Both the position numbers and the translations under genes were made by a program. Source: Caballeronia cordobensis (GTDB taxonomy: Bacteria; Pseudomonadota; Gammaproteobacteria; Burkholderiales; Burkholderiaceae). Taken from it: a DNA stretch of 64,000 nucleotides. The notes under the pieces are model-generated. The model had not been told where the DNA came from and did not search any database. It worked only from the letters and a program-made list of their open reading frames with translations. The stretch lies in assembly GCF_001544575.2 (NCBI RefSeq), contig NZ_FCNY02000008.1, positions 124,001 through 188,000 of the forward strand, given 5' to 3'. Below, piece after piece: positions 16,875-25,829 of this stretch. The stretch's first letter is position 1. The number at the start of each line of letters is the position of its first letter.

Positions 16875-18854
16875 TCAAAGAAGCCGCTGCGCCTGTTCGA
16901 CGACGTGCGACGCCGTGATGCCGAAGTGCTCGTAAAGCGTTTCAGCCGGCCCCGACGCGCCGAAGCCCTTCATGCCGACGAAGCCGCCGCGCTCGCCGAG
17001 ATAGCGGTCCCAGCCGAAGCGCACCGCCGCTTCCACCGCGATGCGCACGGTACCCGCGCCGAGCACGCTCTGCCGGTAATCCGCGTCCTGCTCGTCGAAC
17101 AATTCGCAGCAGGGCATTGACACCACCGCGGTCGCGACGCCCGCCGCCTGCAACTGCTCGCGCGCGGCGAGCGCGATGGCCACTTCCGATCCCGTCGCGA
17201 TGAGCGTGACGCGGCGCTTGCCGCCTTCGGCCTCGGCCAGCACATAGCCGCCGCGCGCCGACCGGTTCGCGTCGTCGTGCGTGCGGCGCACGAGCGGCAG
17301 CGCCTGACGCGCGAAGACCATCGTGCTCGGGCCGGTCTTGTGCTCGTAAGCGAGCATCCAGCATTCGGCGGCTTCGACGGCATCGGCGGGACGGAACACG
17401 CGCATGTTCGGCATCGCGCGCAGCGACGCTAGGATTTCCACCGGCTGATGCGTCGGCCCGTTCTTGCCGACGCCGATCGAGTCGTGACTGAAGACGAACT
17501 TCACCGGCAAGCCCATCAGCGCGGCCATGCGCATCGCGGGGCGCTCGTAGTCGGAGAAGGCGAGATAGGTGACGGCGAGCGGCACGATGCCGCCGTGCGC
17601 GGCCATGCCGTTCGCCATCGCGCCCATCACGTGTTCGCGCACGCCGCAATGCACATACGCGCCGCCGCGATCTTCCGCGTTGAAGGCGCGCAGGCTGCGC
17701 TTGTGGCTCGTCGGCGCTTCGAGGTCCGCGCAGCCGACCATGCGCTCGGGCAGCACGTTCGCGAGCAGATCGTTGATCTCGGCGGAAATCACGATGCCGC
17801 CCGGCGCCTCCGTTTGCTTCGACGCATCGCGTTTGTACGTTTCGAGCGTGTCTTTCCAGCCGGCGGGCAATTCGCCCGCGATGACGCGTTCGACCTCCGC
17901 GCGCGTCGCGTCCGGCAACGAGGCGACGCGCTCGCGCCACGCGCGATATTCGCCTTCGCTGCGGCGGCCGGCATCGCGCCAGGTCGTCATGAGATCGGCG
18001 GGAATCTCGAACGGCGCGTGCGGCCAGTTCAGCTCGTTGCGCGCGGCGTCGGCGTCTTTCTCGAACAGACGCCCGCTATGACCGCCGCGCTGACCTTGCA
18101 GGCGCGCGATGCCGCGTGCGATCACCGTGCGGCACGCGAGCATCGACGGACGCGGATCGCGCTTCGCTTCATCGAGCGCGCGCGACACCGCTTCGAGGTC
18201 GTGTCCATAGACTTCGATCACATGCCAGCCCGCCACGCGAAAACGCGCGCTCACGTCCTCGCTGACGGACAGCGCGGTGCTGCCGTCATCGGTGATGCGG
18301 TTGTCGTCCCAGCACAGAATGAGTTTGCCGAGCTTGAGATGTCCGGCGAGCGAAATCATTTCCTGCCCGACGCCTTCCTGCAGACAGCCATCGCCGACGA
18401 ACGCATACGTGTAGTGATCGACGATGCCGGCGCCGAACTTCGCGTTCAGATACGCCTCCGCGACCGCCATGCCGAACGCGTTCGCGATGCCTTGCCCGAG
18501 CGGCCCGGTCGTCACTTCGATGCCCGACGCCGTGTCGAACTCCGGATGCCCTTCGCAATGCGACCCGAAGTTACGAAACGACCTGATCTGATCGATACCG
18601 AAGTTCGCATAGCCCGTGAGATGCAGCAGCGCATAGAGCAGCATGGAGCCATGTCCGTTCGAGAGCACGAAGCGGTCGCGGTCGGGCCATTGCGGATCGG
18701 CGGGATTGAACTTCATGTGGCGCGTGAACAGCGCCGTCGCGATCTCGGCCATGCCGAGCGGCACGCCCTGATGACCTTCGCCCGCGCGCACGATCGCATC
18801 GATGGCGAGAAAGCGGATGGCGTTCGACAGCGCTGGCGTGTCGATGGAAGACAT
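16875..18854 (-). CDS. tkt: Transketolase, full length
   Basis: ThDP enzyme of 659 aa that moves a two-carbon ketol unit between sugars. The N-terminal domain has GHQGVPLGMAEIATALF, GPLGQGIANAFGMA, and GDGCLQEGVGQEM (ThDP-Mg). The middle and C-terminal domains have CGVREHVMGAMANGMAAHGG and FVFSHDSIGVGKNGPTHQPVE. ATG 18854 has AAGGAG upstream. Its place inside a TRAP-transporter operon with a second, split transketolase points to a catabolic role and not to the housekeeping Calvin/pentose phosphate one. Confidence 0.93.
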   Translation of the reverse strand: MSSIDTPALSNAIRFLAIDAIVRAGEGHQGVPLGMAEIATALFTRHMKFNPADPQWPDRDRFVLSNGHGSMLLYALLHLTGYANFGIDQIRSFRNFGSHCEGHPEFDTASGIEVTTGPLGQGIANAFGMAVAEAYLNAKFGAGIVDHYTYAFVGDGCLQEGVGQEMISLAGHLKLGKLILCWDDNRITDDGSTALSVSEDVSARFRVAGWHVIEVYGHDLEAVSRALDEAKRDPRPSMLACRTVIARGIARLQGQRGGHSGRLFEKDADAARNELNWPHAPFEIPADLMTTWRDAGRRSEGEYRAWRERVASLPDATRAEVERVIAGELPAGWKDTLETYKRDASKQTEAPGGIVISAEINDLLANVLPERMVGCADLEAPTSHKRSLRAFNAEDRGGAYVHCGVREHVMGAMANGMAAHGGIVPLAVTYLAFSDYERPAMRMAALMGLPVKFVFSHDSIGVGKNGPTHQPVEILASLRAMPNMRVFRPADAVEAAECWMLAYEHKTGPSTMVFARQALPLVRRTHDDANRSARGGYVLAEAEGGKRRVTLIATGSEVAIALAAREQLQAAGVATAVVSMPCCELFDEQDADYRQSVLGAGTVRIAVEAAVRFGWDRYLGERGGFVGMKGFGASGPAETLYEHFGITASHVVEQAQRLL

Positions 18855-18909
18855 GACTTCTCCTTGCCGCTCCATGACTGGAGCGGCATCAAGGTGATTT
18901 GAGGGGGAT

Positions 18910-20781
18910 TTACTTCAGGAAGCCAGTGGAAATCCACGGCACGGCGGCGACGACGATGAGACCGACGATCAGCGCCGCGATATAGCCGATGATCGGCTTC
19001 ATGCCTTCGTCGGGATGAATGCGGCTCACCGCGCACGCCGAGTAGTAGCCGACGCCGAACGGCGGCGCGAACAGGCCGACGCCCATCGAGAGGATCACGA
19101 CCATGGCGTAATGCACGTCGTTGATGCCCATCTCCCGGGCGATCGGGAACATCAGCGGGCCGAACAGCACGATCGCGGGAATGCCTTCGAGCACGCTGCC
19201 GAGCACGATGAACACGAGGATCGACGCCGCCATGAACATCCAGCCACCGCCGGGCAATGCGGCCATCGCGCGCGCGAGCTGGCCCGAGAAGCCCGATTGC
19301 GTGAGCGCCCACGCCATGCTCGTCGCCGCGCCGATGATGAGCAGGATCGCACCGGAAAGCGCGGCGGTATCGATCAGCATCGGCTTGAGACGCATCCATT
19401 CGAAGCGGCGATAGATCAGCAAGCCCGCCAGCACCGCATACGCGATGCCGATGGTCGACACTTCCGTCGCCGTCGCGACGCCTTCGACCACCGCCGCGCG
19501 AATCACGAACGGCAGCGCCAGCGCGGGCAGCGCGACGGCGAGCTTGCGCAGGATCTCGCCGCGGGTCGCGCGCTTCACATTGGAGAGATCGTCCACGCGA
19601 TAGCGCCACCACACGACCGCGCACAGCGTGATCGCGAGCACGATGCCCGGCAGCATGCCGCCCGTGAAGAGCGCGGAAATCGACACGCCCGTGACCGAGC
19701 CGAGCGTGATGAGCACGAGACTCGGCGGAATGGTTTCGGTCTGCGCGCCGGTGGCCGCGAGCAGCGCGACGAGATCGCCGGGTTTCGCGCCGCGCGCTTT
19801 CATCTCGGGGAACAGCACGGGTGCGACCGCGGCCATGTCGGCGGCTTTCGAACCGGAGATGCCGGAGACGAGATACATCGCGCCGACGAGCACATACGAC
19901 AAACCGCCGCGCACATGCCCGAGCAGGCTCGCGAGAAACGCGATCATCGCGGCGGCCATGCCGGTCATCTCGATCAGTTGCCCGAGGAACACGAAGAGCG
20001 GCACGGACAGGAGAATCAGATGCGACATGCCTTCGTCCATGCGCCCGACCACGACGACGAGCGGCGTGCTCGTCGTCAGCGCGAGATAGCCGAAGGTCGC
20101 GAGGCCGAACGAGAACGCGATCGGCACGCCCGACAGCACGCACAACGCGACGAGCCCGACGAAGAAGATCAGCAGGTTCAGATTGCCGAGGTCCTTGAGC
20201 ACCGGGCTCGCCGCATAGAACGCGCCCGCGATGGCCACGACCACGGCGAGCGCGCCGAGCACGAGCTTCCAGTCGCCGACGCGCGCGAGCCGCACACAGG
20301 CGACGAGCAGCATCAGGCCGGAGCCGATCGGCAACGCGGCCGCGCGCCACGAGTTCGAGATGTCGAGCGCGGGCGTCGTGATGAACGCTTCGTCCTGCGC
20401 GAACTCGACAGCGGGGCCGATCACCATCGCGAGGAAGGCGAGGGGCGCCGCGATCGCGATCACGTCGAGGAACGCGCGCATGCCGGGCGAGGCCATGCCG
20501 ACGAGCGCCGTCATCCGCATGTGTTCGCCGCGCCGCAACGCGACGACCGCGCCGAGCATCGCGAGCCAGAGGAAAAGCATCGACGCGAGTTCGTCGGACC
20601 AGACGAGCGGCGTGTGCAGCGCGTAGCGGCTCGTGACGCCCGCGAGCAGCACGACGATCTCGGCCACGACCAGGAGCGCGGCCGGAATTTCGACGAGATG
20701 GCCGAGCAGGGTATCGAGTTTTGCCGCGATACCGCGATGCGGCGCCGGATGCGGAAGCGGAACCGTCTGCATGATGTTCAT
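18910..20781 (-). CDS. TRAP transporter fused small/large permease (DctQM)
   Basis: A 623-aa inner-membrane protein made of a four-helix DctQ part (about residues 25-170, with the VWSDELASMLFLWLAMLG signature) joined to a 12-helix DctM part (about 190-620, starting LLIFFVGLVALCVLSGVPIAFSFG). It drives Na+-coupled uptake of an organic acid delivered by the periplasmic DctP. Its ATG overlaps the dctP stop (ATGA), so 20781 is the start. The fusion is a known variant of the family. Confidence 0.9.
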   Translation of the reverse strand: MNIMQTVPLPHPAPHRGIAAKLDTLLGHLVEIPAALLVVAEIVVLLAGVTSRYALHTPLVWSDELASMLFLWLAMLGAVVALRRGEHMRMTALVGMASPGMRAFLDVIAIAAPLAFLAMVIGPAVEFAQDEAFITTPALDISNSWRAAALPIGSGLMLLVACVRLARVGDWKLVLGALAVVVAIAGAFYAASPVLKDLGNLNLLIFFVGLVALCVLSGVPIAFSFGLATFGYLALTTSTPLVVVVGRMDEGMSHLILLSVPLFVFLGQLIEMTGMAAAMIAFLASLLGHVRGGLSYVLVGAMYLVSGISGSKAADMAAVAPVLFPEMKARGAKPGDLVALLAATGAQTETIPPSLVLITLGSVTGVSISALFTGGMLPGIVLAITLCAVVWWRYRVDDLSNVKRATRGEILRKLAVALPALALPFVIRAAVVEGVATATEVSTIGIAYAVLAGLLIYRRFEWMRLKPMLIDTAALSGAILLIIGAATSMAWALTQSGFSGQLARAMAALPGGGWMFMAASILVFIVLGSVLEGIPAIVLFGPLMFPIAREMGINDVHYAMVVILSMGVGLFAPPFGVGYYSACAVSRIHPDEGMKPIIGYIAALIVGLIVVAAVPWISTGFLK

Positions 20782-21818
20782 ACCAGTTTGCCGGTGTATT
20801 TTTCGAGCACGCTCCAGCCTTGCTCGCCGTACTTCGCTTTCCAGTCGCTATAGAAGCTGGTTTTCTTCAGCGCGCCGCGGAACGCTTCACGATCCACCTC
20901 GACGATGTTGATGCCCTTGCCCTTCAGATCGTCGCGCAGGCTCACATTCAGCTTCGCGATGTCGGCGCGCTGGTTCATACCGGCCGCTTCGAACTCGCGC
21001 GTGACGATCGCGCGCATGTCGGCGGGCAGCTTCTCCCACGCGCGCCGGTTGCCGAGAATCCAGTACGCATCCCACACATGCGAGGTGAGGCTGATCGACT
21101 TCTGCACTTCGTAGAGCTTGGCCGTCGCGATGATCGGCAACGGATTTTCCTGACCCTCGACCACGCCCGTCTGCAACGCGGAATACAGCTCGTTGAAGTT
21201 GATCGGCGCGGGACCGGCGTCGAGCGACTTGAAGAGCGACGTGAGCATCGGCGCCTGCGGCACGCGGATCTTGAAGCCCTTGAGATCGGCGGGCGTCTTC
21301 ACGACGCGCGTCGACGAACTCACTTGCCGGAAGCCGTTGTCCCACGGTTTCGACACCGCGATGATTCCCGACTTCTCGATCTGCTGACGGATGTAGCCGC
21401 CGAGATCGCCGTCCATCGCTTTCCAGACCGTGTCGTAATCGGGGAACGCGAAGCCCGTATTGACGATGCCCGCGGCGGGCGTGAGGGTCGCGAGAATCGA
21501 CGACGCCTGATTGAAGAACTCGACGCCGCCGCTCCTCACCTGCGAGAGCAGGTCGGTGTCGGAGCCGAGCTGGTTCGCGGGAAAGAGCTTGATGTCGAGC
21601 CTGCCGCCGGTGGCTTCGCGAATCTTGTCGCATGCCTGCTGACCGCGAATGTTCACCGGATGCGTGGGGTCCTGTCCGGTCGCGAGCTTGTACGAGAACT
21701 CCGCCGCCGACGCGCGGCGCGTCGTGATGGCGAACAGCGGCGCGGCCGCGGCGACGGTCGCGCCCGCCTTCAGGAACGTGCGCCGGTCGATGCCGCTTTC
21801 TTTGGTGCGAGTGGTCAT
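20778..21818 (-). CDS. TRAP transporter substrate-binding protein DctP
   Basis: Periplasmic solute receptor of 346 aa. The N-terminus carries a Tat-like signal (DRRTFLKAGATVAAAAPLF, cleaved near SAA), then the DctP fold starting FSYKLATGQDPTHPVNIRGQQACDKI. KGFKIRVPQAPMLTSLFKSLDAGPAPINFNELYSALQTGVVEGQENP holds the conserved Arg that binds the substrate carboxylate. GGAGGAG precedes ATG 21818; 21833 would be an alternative start. The ligand is therefore a carboxylate, identity unknown. Confidence 0.92.
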   Translation of the reverse strand: MTTRTKESGIDRRTFLKAGATVAAAAPLFAITTRRASAAEFSYKLATGQDPTHPVNIRGQQACDKIREATGGRLDIKLFPANQLGSDTDLLSQVRSGGVEFFNQASSILATLTPAAGIVNTGFAFPDYDTVWKAMDGDLGGYIRQQIEKSGIIAVSKPWDNGFRQVSSSTRVVKTPADLKGFKIRVPQAPMLTSLFKSLDAGPAPINFNELYSALQTGVVEGQENPLPIIATAKLYEVQKSISLTSHVWDAYWILGNRRAWEKLPADMRAIVTREFEAAGMNQRADIAKLNVSLRDDLKGKGINIVEVDREAFRGALKKTSFYSDWKAKYGEQGWSVLEKYTGKLV

Positions 21819-21886
21819 GGTGTGCTCCTCCAAACCTGGTGATGTCGATATAAGTGTTGTTATTCGATGCCGCGTTGTTCGCGGTT

Positions 21887-22651
21887 TCAGCCGTGAATCA
21901 GCATGCCTCCGTTCACGTCGATGACCGCGCCGGTAATGTACGAGGAAATCGGCGCCGAGAGAAACAGGAACGCGCCCGCGACGTCATCGGGTACGCCGAG
22001 GCGATTGAGCGGAATGCCCGCGAGAATCTCGACGCGCTTGTCGTCGCTGATTTTGCCCGCGTTGATGTCGGTTTGAATGAGGCCCGGCGTCACGCAGTTC
22101 ACGCGAATGCCGTCGATGCCGAACTCGCGCGCCATCGCCTTGGCGAGACCGAGCACGCCCGCTTTCGCGGCGGAATAGTGCGGGCCGCCGAGAATGCCGC
22201 CGCCGCGCTGCGCCGATACCGACGACATGCAGCCGATCGAACCGCCGCCGTTCTTCTTCATCACCGGCACGACGGCTTGCGACAGATACAGCACGCCGCG
22301 CAGGTTCACATCGAGAATGCGGTCCCAGCTTGCCGAGTCGATGTCGAGCAGCTTCGCAGCCTGCGTGATGCCCGCGTTGTTGATGAGAATGTCTATGGCG
22401 CCGAAGTCCGTGACGATGCGATCCACGGCGGCGTCGCATGCGGCGCGGTCGGTCACGTTGCACACATAGCCGCGATGTTCCGGGCCGATGCTGCCGGCTG
22501 CCTCGCGCGCGGCCGCTTCATCGAGATCGAGAATGGCGACTTTCGCGCCGTGCTTCGCGAACATGCGCGCCGTCGCCATGCCGATCCCGCGCGGCGATGC
22601 CGCTCCGGAAATGACGGCGACCTTGCCTTCGAGAAGACGCGACTCTGACAT
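21887..22651 (-). CDS. SDR family oxidoreductase
   Basis: NAD(P)-dependent short-chain dehydrogenase, 254 aa. The nucleotide motif is SGAASPRGIG (about 15-24), then NNAG, catalytic Ser in MSSVSAQ, and YSAAK (Tyr, Lys). The C-terminal VDVNGGMLIHG is typical of 3-oxoacyl reductase-like SDRs. AGGAGA precedes the ATG. It sits between the split transketolase and dctP in one operon and probably oxidises an alcohol group of the imported substrate. Confidence 0.9.
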   Translation of the reverse strand: MSESRLLEGKVAVISGAASPRGIGMATARMFAKHGAKVAILDLDEAAAREAAGSIGPEHRGYVCNVTDRAACDAAVDRIVTDFGAIDILINNAGITQAAKLLDIDSASWDRILDVNLRGVLYLSQAVVPVMKKNGGGSIGCMSSVSAQRGGGILGGPHYSAAKAGVLGLAKAMAREFGIDGIRVNCVTPGLIQTDINAGKISDDKRVEILAGIPLNRLGVPDDVAGAFLFLSAPISSYITGAVIDVNGGMLIHG

Positions 22652-22687
22652 GATGTGATTCTCCTGACGTTCGTGGTGGATGAAGGC

Positions 22688-23671
22688 TTAGCCGAGCCAG
22701 CCTTTGATGGTGTTGCACATCGCTTCGGTCGAAATGCCGTAGCGGTCGTGCAAGGTGGGTAACGCGCCCGCGTCGAGGAACGCATCGGGCAGGGCGATCT
22801 GTCGGAAGGCGGGCGTCACGCCCGCGCCGAGCAGCGTGCGCGCGACGGCTTCGCCGAGCCCGCCGATCACCGTATGGTTCTCCACGACGACGACCATGCG
22901 GCCCGTGCGCTTCGCTTCGCGCAGGATGGTCGCGGTGTCGAGCGGCTTGATGGTCGGCACGTGCAGCACGGCGACGTCGACGTTGTCCTGCCGCAAGGCG
23001 TTCGCCGCTTCGAGCGAACGCATCGTCATGATGCCGGTCGAGATCAGCAGCACGTCGTTGCCGCCGCGCAAGAGCTTGGCCTTGCCGAGTTCGAACTGAT
23101 AGCCGTATTCGTCGAGCACGGCCGGCACGTTGCCGCGCAACAGACGCGCATAGACCGGACCCTTGTGCGCGGCGATGGCCGGAACCATCTGCTCGATGTC
23201 GAGCGCATCGCACGGATCGATCACGGTCATGTTCGGCATCGCGCGCATCAGCGCGAGATCTTCGGCAGCCTGATGGCTCGGGCCGTAGCCCGTCGTTAGA
23301 CCCGGCAGCGCGGCGACGATCTTCACGTCGAGGTTGTCTTCCGCGATCGTCTGATGGATGAAGTCGTAGGCGCGGCGCGTCGCGAACACGGCATAGGTCG
23401 TGACGAACGGTTGCGCGCCTTCGTGCGCCATGCCGGCCGCCGCGCCCATCAGCAATTGCTCGGCCATGCCCATCTGGTAGTAGCGCTCGGGGAAGGCCTT
23501 TGCGAAGACATGCAGATCGGTGTATTTGCCGAGGTCGGCCGTCATGCCGACGATGTTCGTCTTCGTGTGCGCGAGTTCGGCGAGCGCGTGGCCGAAGGGC
23601 GCGGAACGCGTCACTTGTCCTTCGCTGGCGATGGACGCGATCATCGCGGAGGTTTTCAGTCGCGTGTTCAT
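22688..23671 (-). CDS. Transketolase, C-terminal subunit of a split enzyme
   Basis: The pyrimidine-binding plus C-terminal domains of a two-subunit transketolase, 327 aa. It carries GMTADLGKYTDLHVFAKAFPERYYQMGMAEQLLMGAAAGMAHEG with the ThDP-activating Glu, and FATRRAYDFIHQTIAEDNLDVKIV. The ATG overlaps the stop of the N-terminal subunit gene (ATGA), so the subunits are co-translated. Split transketolases of this type occur in several sugar or sugar-acid catabolic operons. The partner substrate is unknown. Confidence 0.9.
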   Translation of the reverse strand: MNTRLKTSAMIASIASEGQVTRSAPFGHALAELAHTKTNIVGMTADLGKYTDLHVFAKAFPERYYQMGMAEQLLMGAAAGMAHEGAQPFVTTYAVFATRRAYDFIHQTIAEDNLDVKIVAALPGLTTGYGPSHQAAEDLALMRAMPNMTVIDPCDALDIEQMVPAIAAHKGPVYARLLRGNVPAVLDEYGYQFELGKAKLLRGGNDVLLISTGIMTMRSLEAANALRQDNVDVAVLHVPTIKPLDTATILREAKRTGRMVVVVENHTVIGGLGEAVARTLLGAGVTPAFRQIALPDAFLDAGALPTLHDRYGISTEAMCNTIKGWLG

Positions 23672-24501
23672 GCTGTGCGTCCTTGTTCGAGTGCTTCCAG
23701 CGCGAGCTGCCATTCATGCGGATCGACGCGAATGAAGTGATTCTTTTCCCGCTCTTCGAGGAACGGCACGCCGCAGCCCATCTTCGTATCGCACACGATG
23801 ATGCGAGGCTTCGCGTCCGTGAGATTGCGCGCGTTGTCGAAGGCCTCTTTCACGGCGCGAATGTCGTTGCCGTCGATGCGCTGCGTGTACCAGCCGAATG
23901 CTTCGAGCTTCTCGACCAGCGGCTCGAACGCCATGATCTGCGTCGAAGGGCCATCGGCTTGCTGATTGTTCACATCGACGATGGCGATGAGGTTGTCGAG
24001 CTTCCAGTGCGCGGCGGACATGAGCCCTTCCCAGATCGCGCCTTCATCGAGTTCGCCATCGGAGAAGAGCGTGTAGACGAAGGACTTCGAGCCCTTGCGC
24101 TTGAGGCCGAGACAGCGGCCGACAGCGATCGTCAAACCCTGACCGAGCGAGCCGCCGGACATTTCCATGCCGGGCGTGTAGCTCGCCATGCCCGACATCG
24201 GCAAGCGGCTGTCGTCGCTGCCGTAGGTTTCGAGTTCGTCTTCGGGCAGCACGCCCGCTTCGAAGAGGGCGGCGTACAGCGCGATCGCATAGTGACCGTT
24301 GGACAGCAGGAAGCGGTCGCGCTCTTCCCATGTGGGATCGTCCGGACGATGATTCATCGCGCCGAAATAGGCCACCGCGAGTACGTCGGCGATATCGAGC
24401 GCCTGGCCGATGTAGCCCTGGCCTTGCACTTCGCCCATCAGAAGCGCGTTGCGGCGAATGCGATGCGCATGCTCCGCGAGTTGCGCGATGTCGTTTTTCA
24501 C
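23668..24501 (-). CDS. Transketolase, N-terminal (ThDP-binding) subunit of a split enzyme
   Basis: The diphosphate-binding half of the two-subunit transketolase, 277 aa. It is recognised by GYIGQALDIADVLAVAYF, SGGSLGQGLTIAVG, and FSDGELDEGAIWEG followed by IVDVNNQQ. The usual GDG of the ThDP-Mg motif reads SDG here (same spacing); the Asp ligand is kept. GTG 24501 is the start, with GGAG upstream. It is the first gene of an operon reading leftward to 15897, divergent from a LysR gene. Confidence 0.9.
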   Translation of the reverse strand: MKNDIAQLAEHAHRIRRNALLMGEVQGQGYIGQALDIADVLAVAYFGAMNHRPDDPTWEERDRFLLSNGHYAIALYAALFEAGVLPEDELETYGSDDSRLPMSGMASYTPGMEMSGGSLGQGLTIAVGRCLGLKRKGSKSFVYTLFSDGELDEGAIWEGLMSAAHWKLDNLIAIVDVNNQQADGPSTQIMAFEPLVEKLEAFGWYTQRIDGNDIRAVKEAFDNARNLTDAKPRIIVCDTKMGCGVPFLEEREKNHFIRVDPHEWQLALEALEQGRTA

Positions 24502-24656
24502 GCGTTGTCTCCATCGTTATATTGGCGGCCGCGCGGCTCGGGGTATTCCCTTGAAACGCCCGGTCAGCGAGTAGATACAAGCGTATTGCTTTGGACAGAC
24601 GCGCTCAAACGAATTAAAGTGGCCGATCGTTGAATTCAATTCATCCGAACACCGCA

Positions 24657-25544
24657 ATGCACAATCGCGTCACGCTCAAGTCCATACAGGCGTTCGAGGC
24701 AGCGGCGAGGCTGTCGTCTTTCGCACTTGCAGCAGACGAACTGTTCGTGACGCCTTCGGCGATCAGTCATCAGATCAAGCTGCTGGAAGAGCAATTGAGC
24801 GTGCGGCTCTTCCATCGCGTGCATCGCGCGGTGATCCTGACCGACAGCGGCCGGCAGTATGCGGAAGAGATCGGCGCGGCGTTCGCGCGCATCGAGAAGG
24901 CGACGCGGGATATCGGGCGCATCGCGAAGAGTGACATCCTCACCGTGCATTCGACGCCGAGCTTCGCGACGCAATGGTTGATGCCGCGGCTCGCGCGCTT
25001 TTCATCGCGGCATCCGGATATCGATTTGCGGCTGCATGCGTCGAACGATCCCGTCGATCTCACGCGTGAGTCGGTGGATATCGACTTGCGGTATGGCGCG
25101 CGCAGGCTGCAACCTGCGGGCACGCTGGTGCTGGATCTGCCGTCCGAGACGATCGTGCCGCTGTGTTCACCGGCACTGATGGAAGGCAAGCACCCGATCC
25201 GCACGGTCGCGGATTTGAAGCATCACACGCTGATTCACAGTGAAAATTGCCTGGTTGGATGGCGTGACTGGATGCGCATGCATCGAAAGACGCCGCTCGA
25301 CATTTCGCGCGGGCCGCGCTTCGATCGCTCGTTCATGGCGATCAGCGCGGCCGCCGATGGCGTGGGCGTGTGTCTGGAAAGTTTGCTGCTCGTGCAGCGG
25401 GAACTCGATACGGGGAAGCTTATCGCGCCGTTTGGATTCGACGGGCTGAGCGTGAATGGGTATACGTTGAACCTGCTCAAGTCGTCGGTGGATCTGCCGA
25501 AGGTTAAGAGCTTTCAGGATTGGTTGTTTGAGGAGTTGGGGTAG
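24657..25544 (+). CDS. LysR family regulator (GcvA-like)
   Basis: A 295-aa transcription factor. The winged HTH lies in the first 60 residues (SIQAFEAAARLSSFALAADELFVTPSAISHQIKLLEEQL), followed by an inducer-binding domain with TVHSTPSFATQWLMPRLARF. These are hallmarks of the GcvA/AmpR-like branch. ATG 24657 is preferred over a TTG at 24630, which would add nine residues. It is divergent from the transketolase-TRAP operon with 155 bp between, so it is the probable activator of that operon. Confidence 0.9.
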   Translation: MHNRVTLKSIQAFEAAARLSSFALAADELFVTPSAISHQIKLLEEQLSVRLFHRVHRAVILTDSGRQYAEEIGAAFARIEKATRDIGRIAKSDILTVHSTPSFATQWLMPRLARFSSRHPDIDLRLHASNDPVDLTRESVDIDLRYGARRLQPAGTLVLDLPSETIVPLCSPALMEGKHPIRTVADLKHHTLIHSENCLVGWRDWMRMHRKTPLDISRGPRFDRSFMAISAAADGVGVCLESLLLVQRELDTGKLIAPFGFDGLSVNGYTLNLLKSSVDLPKVKSFQDWLFEELG

Positions 25545-25829
25545 GGTGGGCGGGCGGGTTGGGCCATGATGAGCCATTCGTCCAGGCATTGCCCGTACAT
25601 TCGGACGGTCAGTGACAATCCCCAAGCGGACGTCCGATCACGACGTGACTTGATTCCCCACAGCTTTCGCGAAGTTGCGTCGAGCATCGCGTTATTTAAC
25701 GAACGCCAGCCTCAACTTTGAGGCGCATCTGCCGTAATGGGGAGAGGGTCGATAGTCAAACTACGAGCAACCGCGAAGAGTATCTGGCTTTCCTCGACAA
25801 ATCCTGGCAACGCTCATCCGCGGAAAAAA

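Noticed and set aside
17448..18902. Long open frame (484 codons) on the plus strand
   Set aside because: Antisense to the full-length transketolase, whose motifs are unambiguous.
19015..20853. Long open frame (612 codons) on the plus strand
   Set aside because: Antisense to the DctQM gene, composition dominated by Arg, His, Asp and Glu, no family features.
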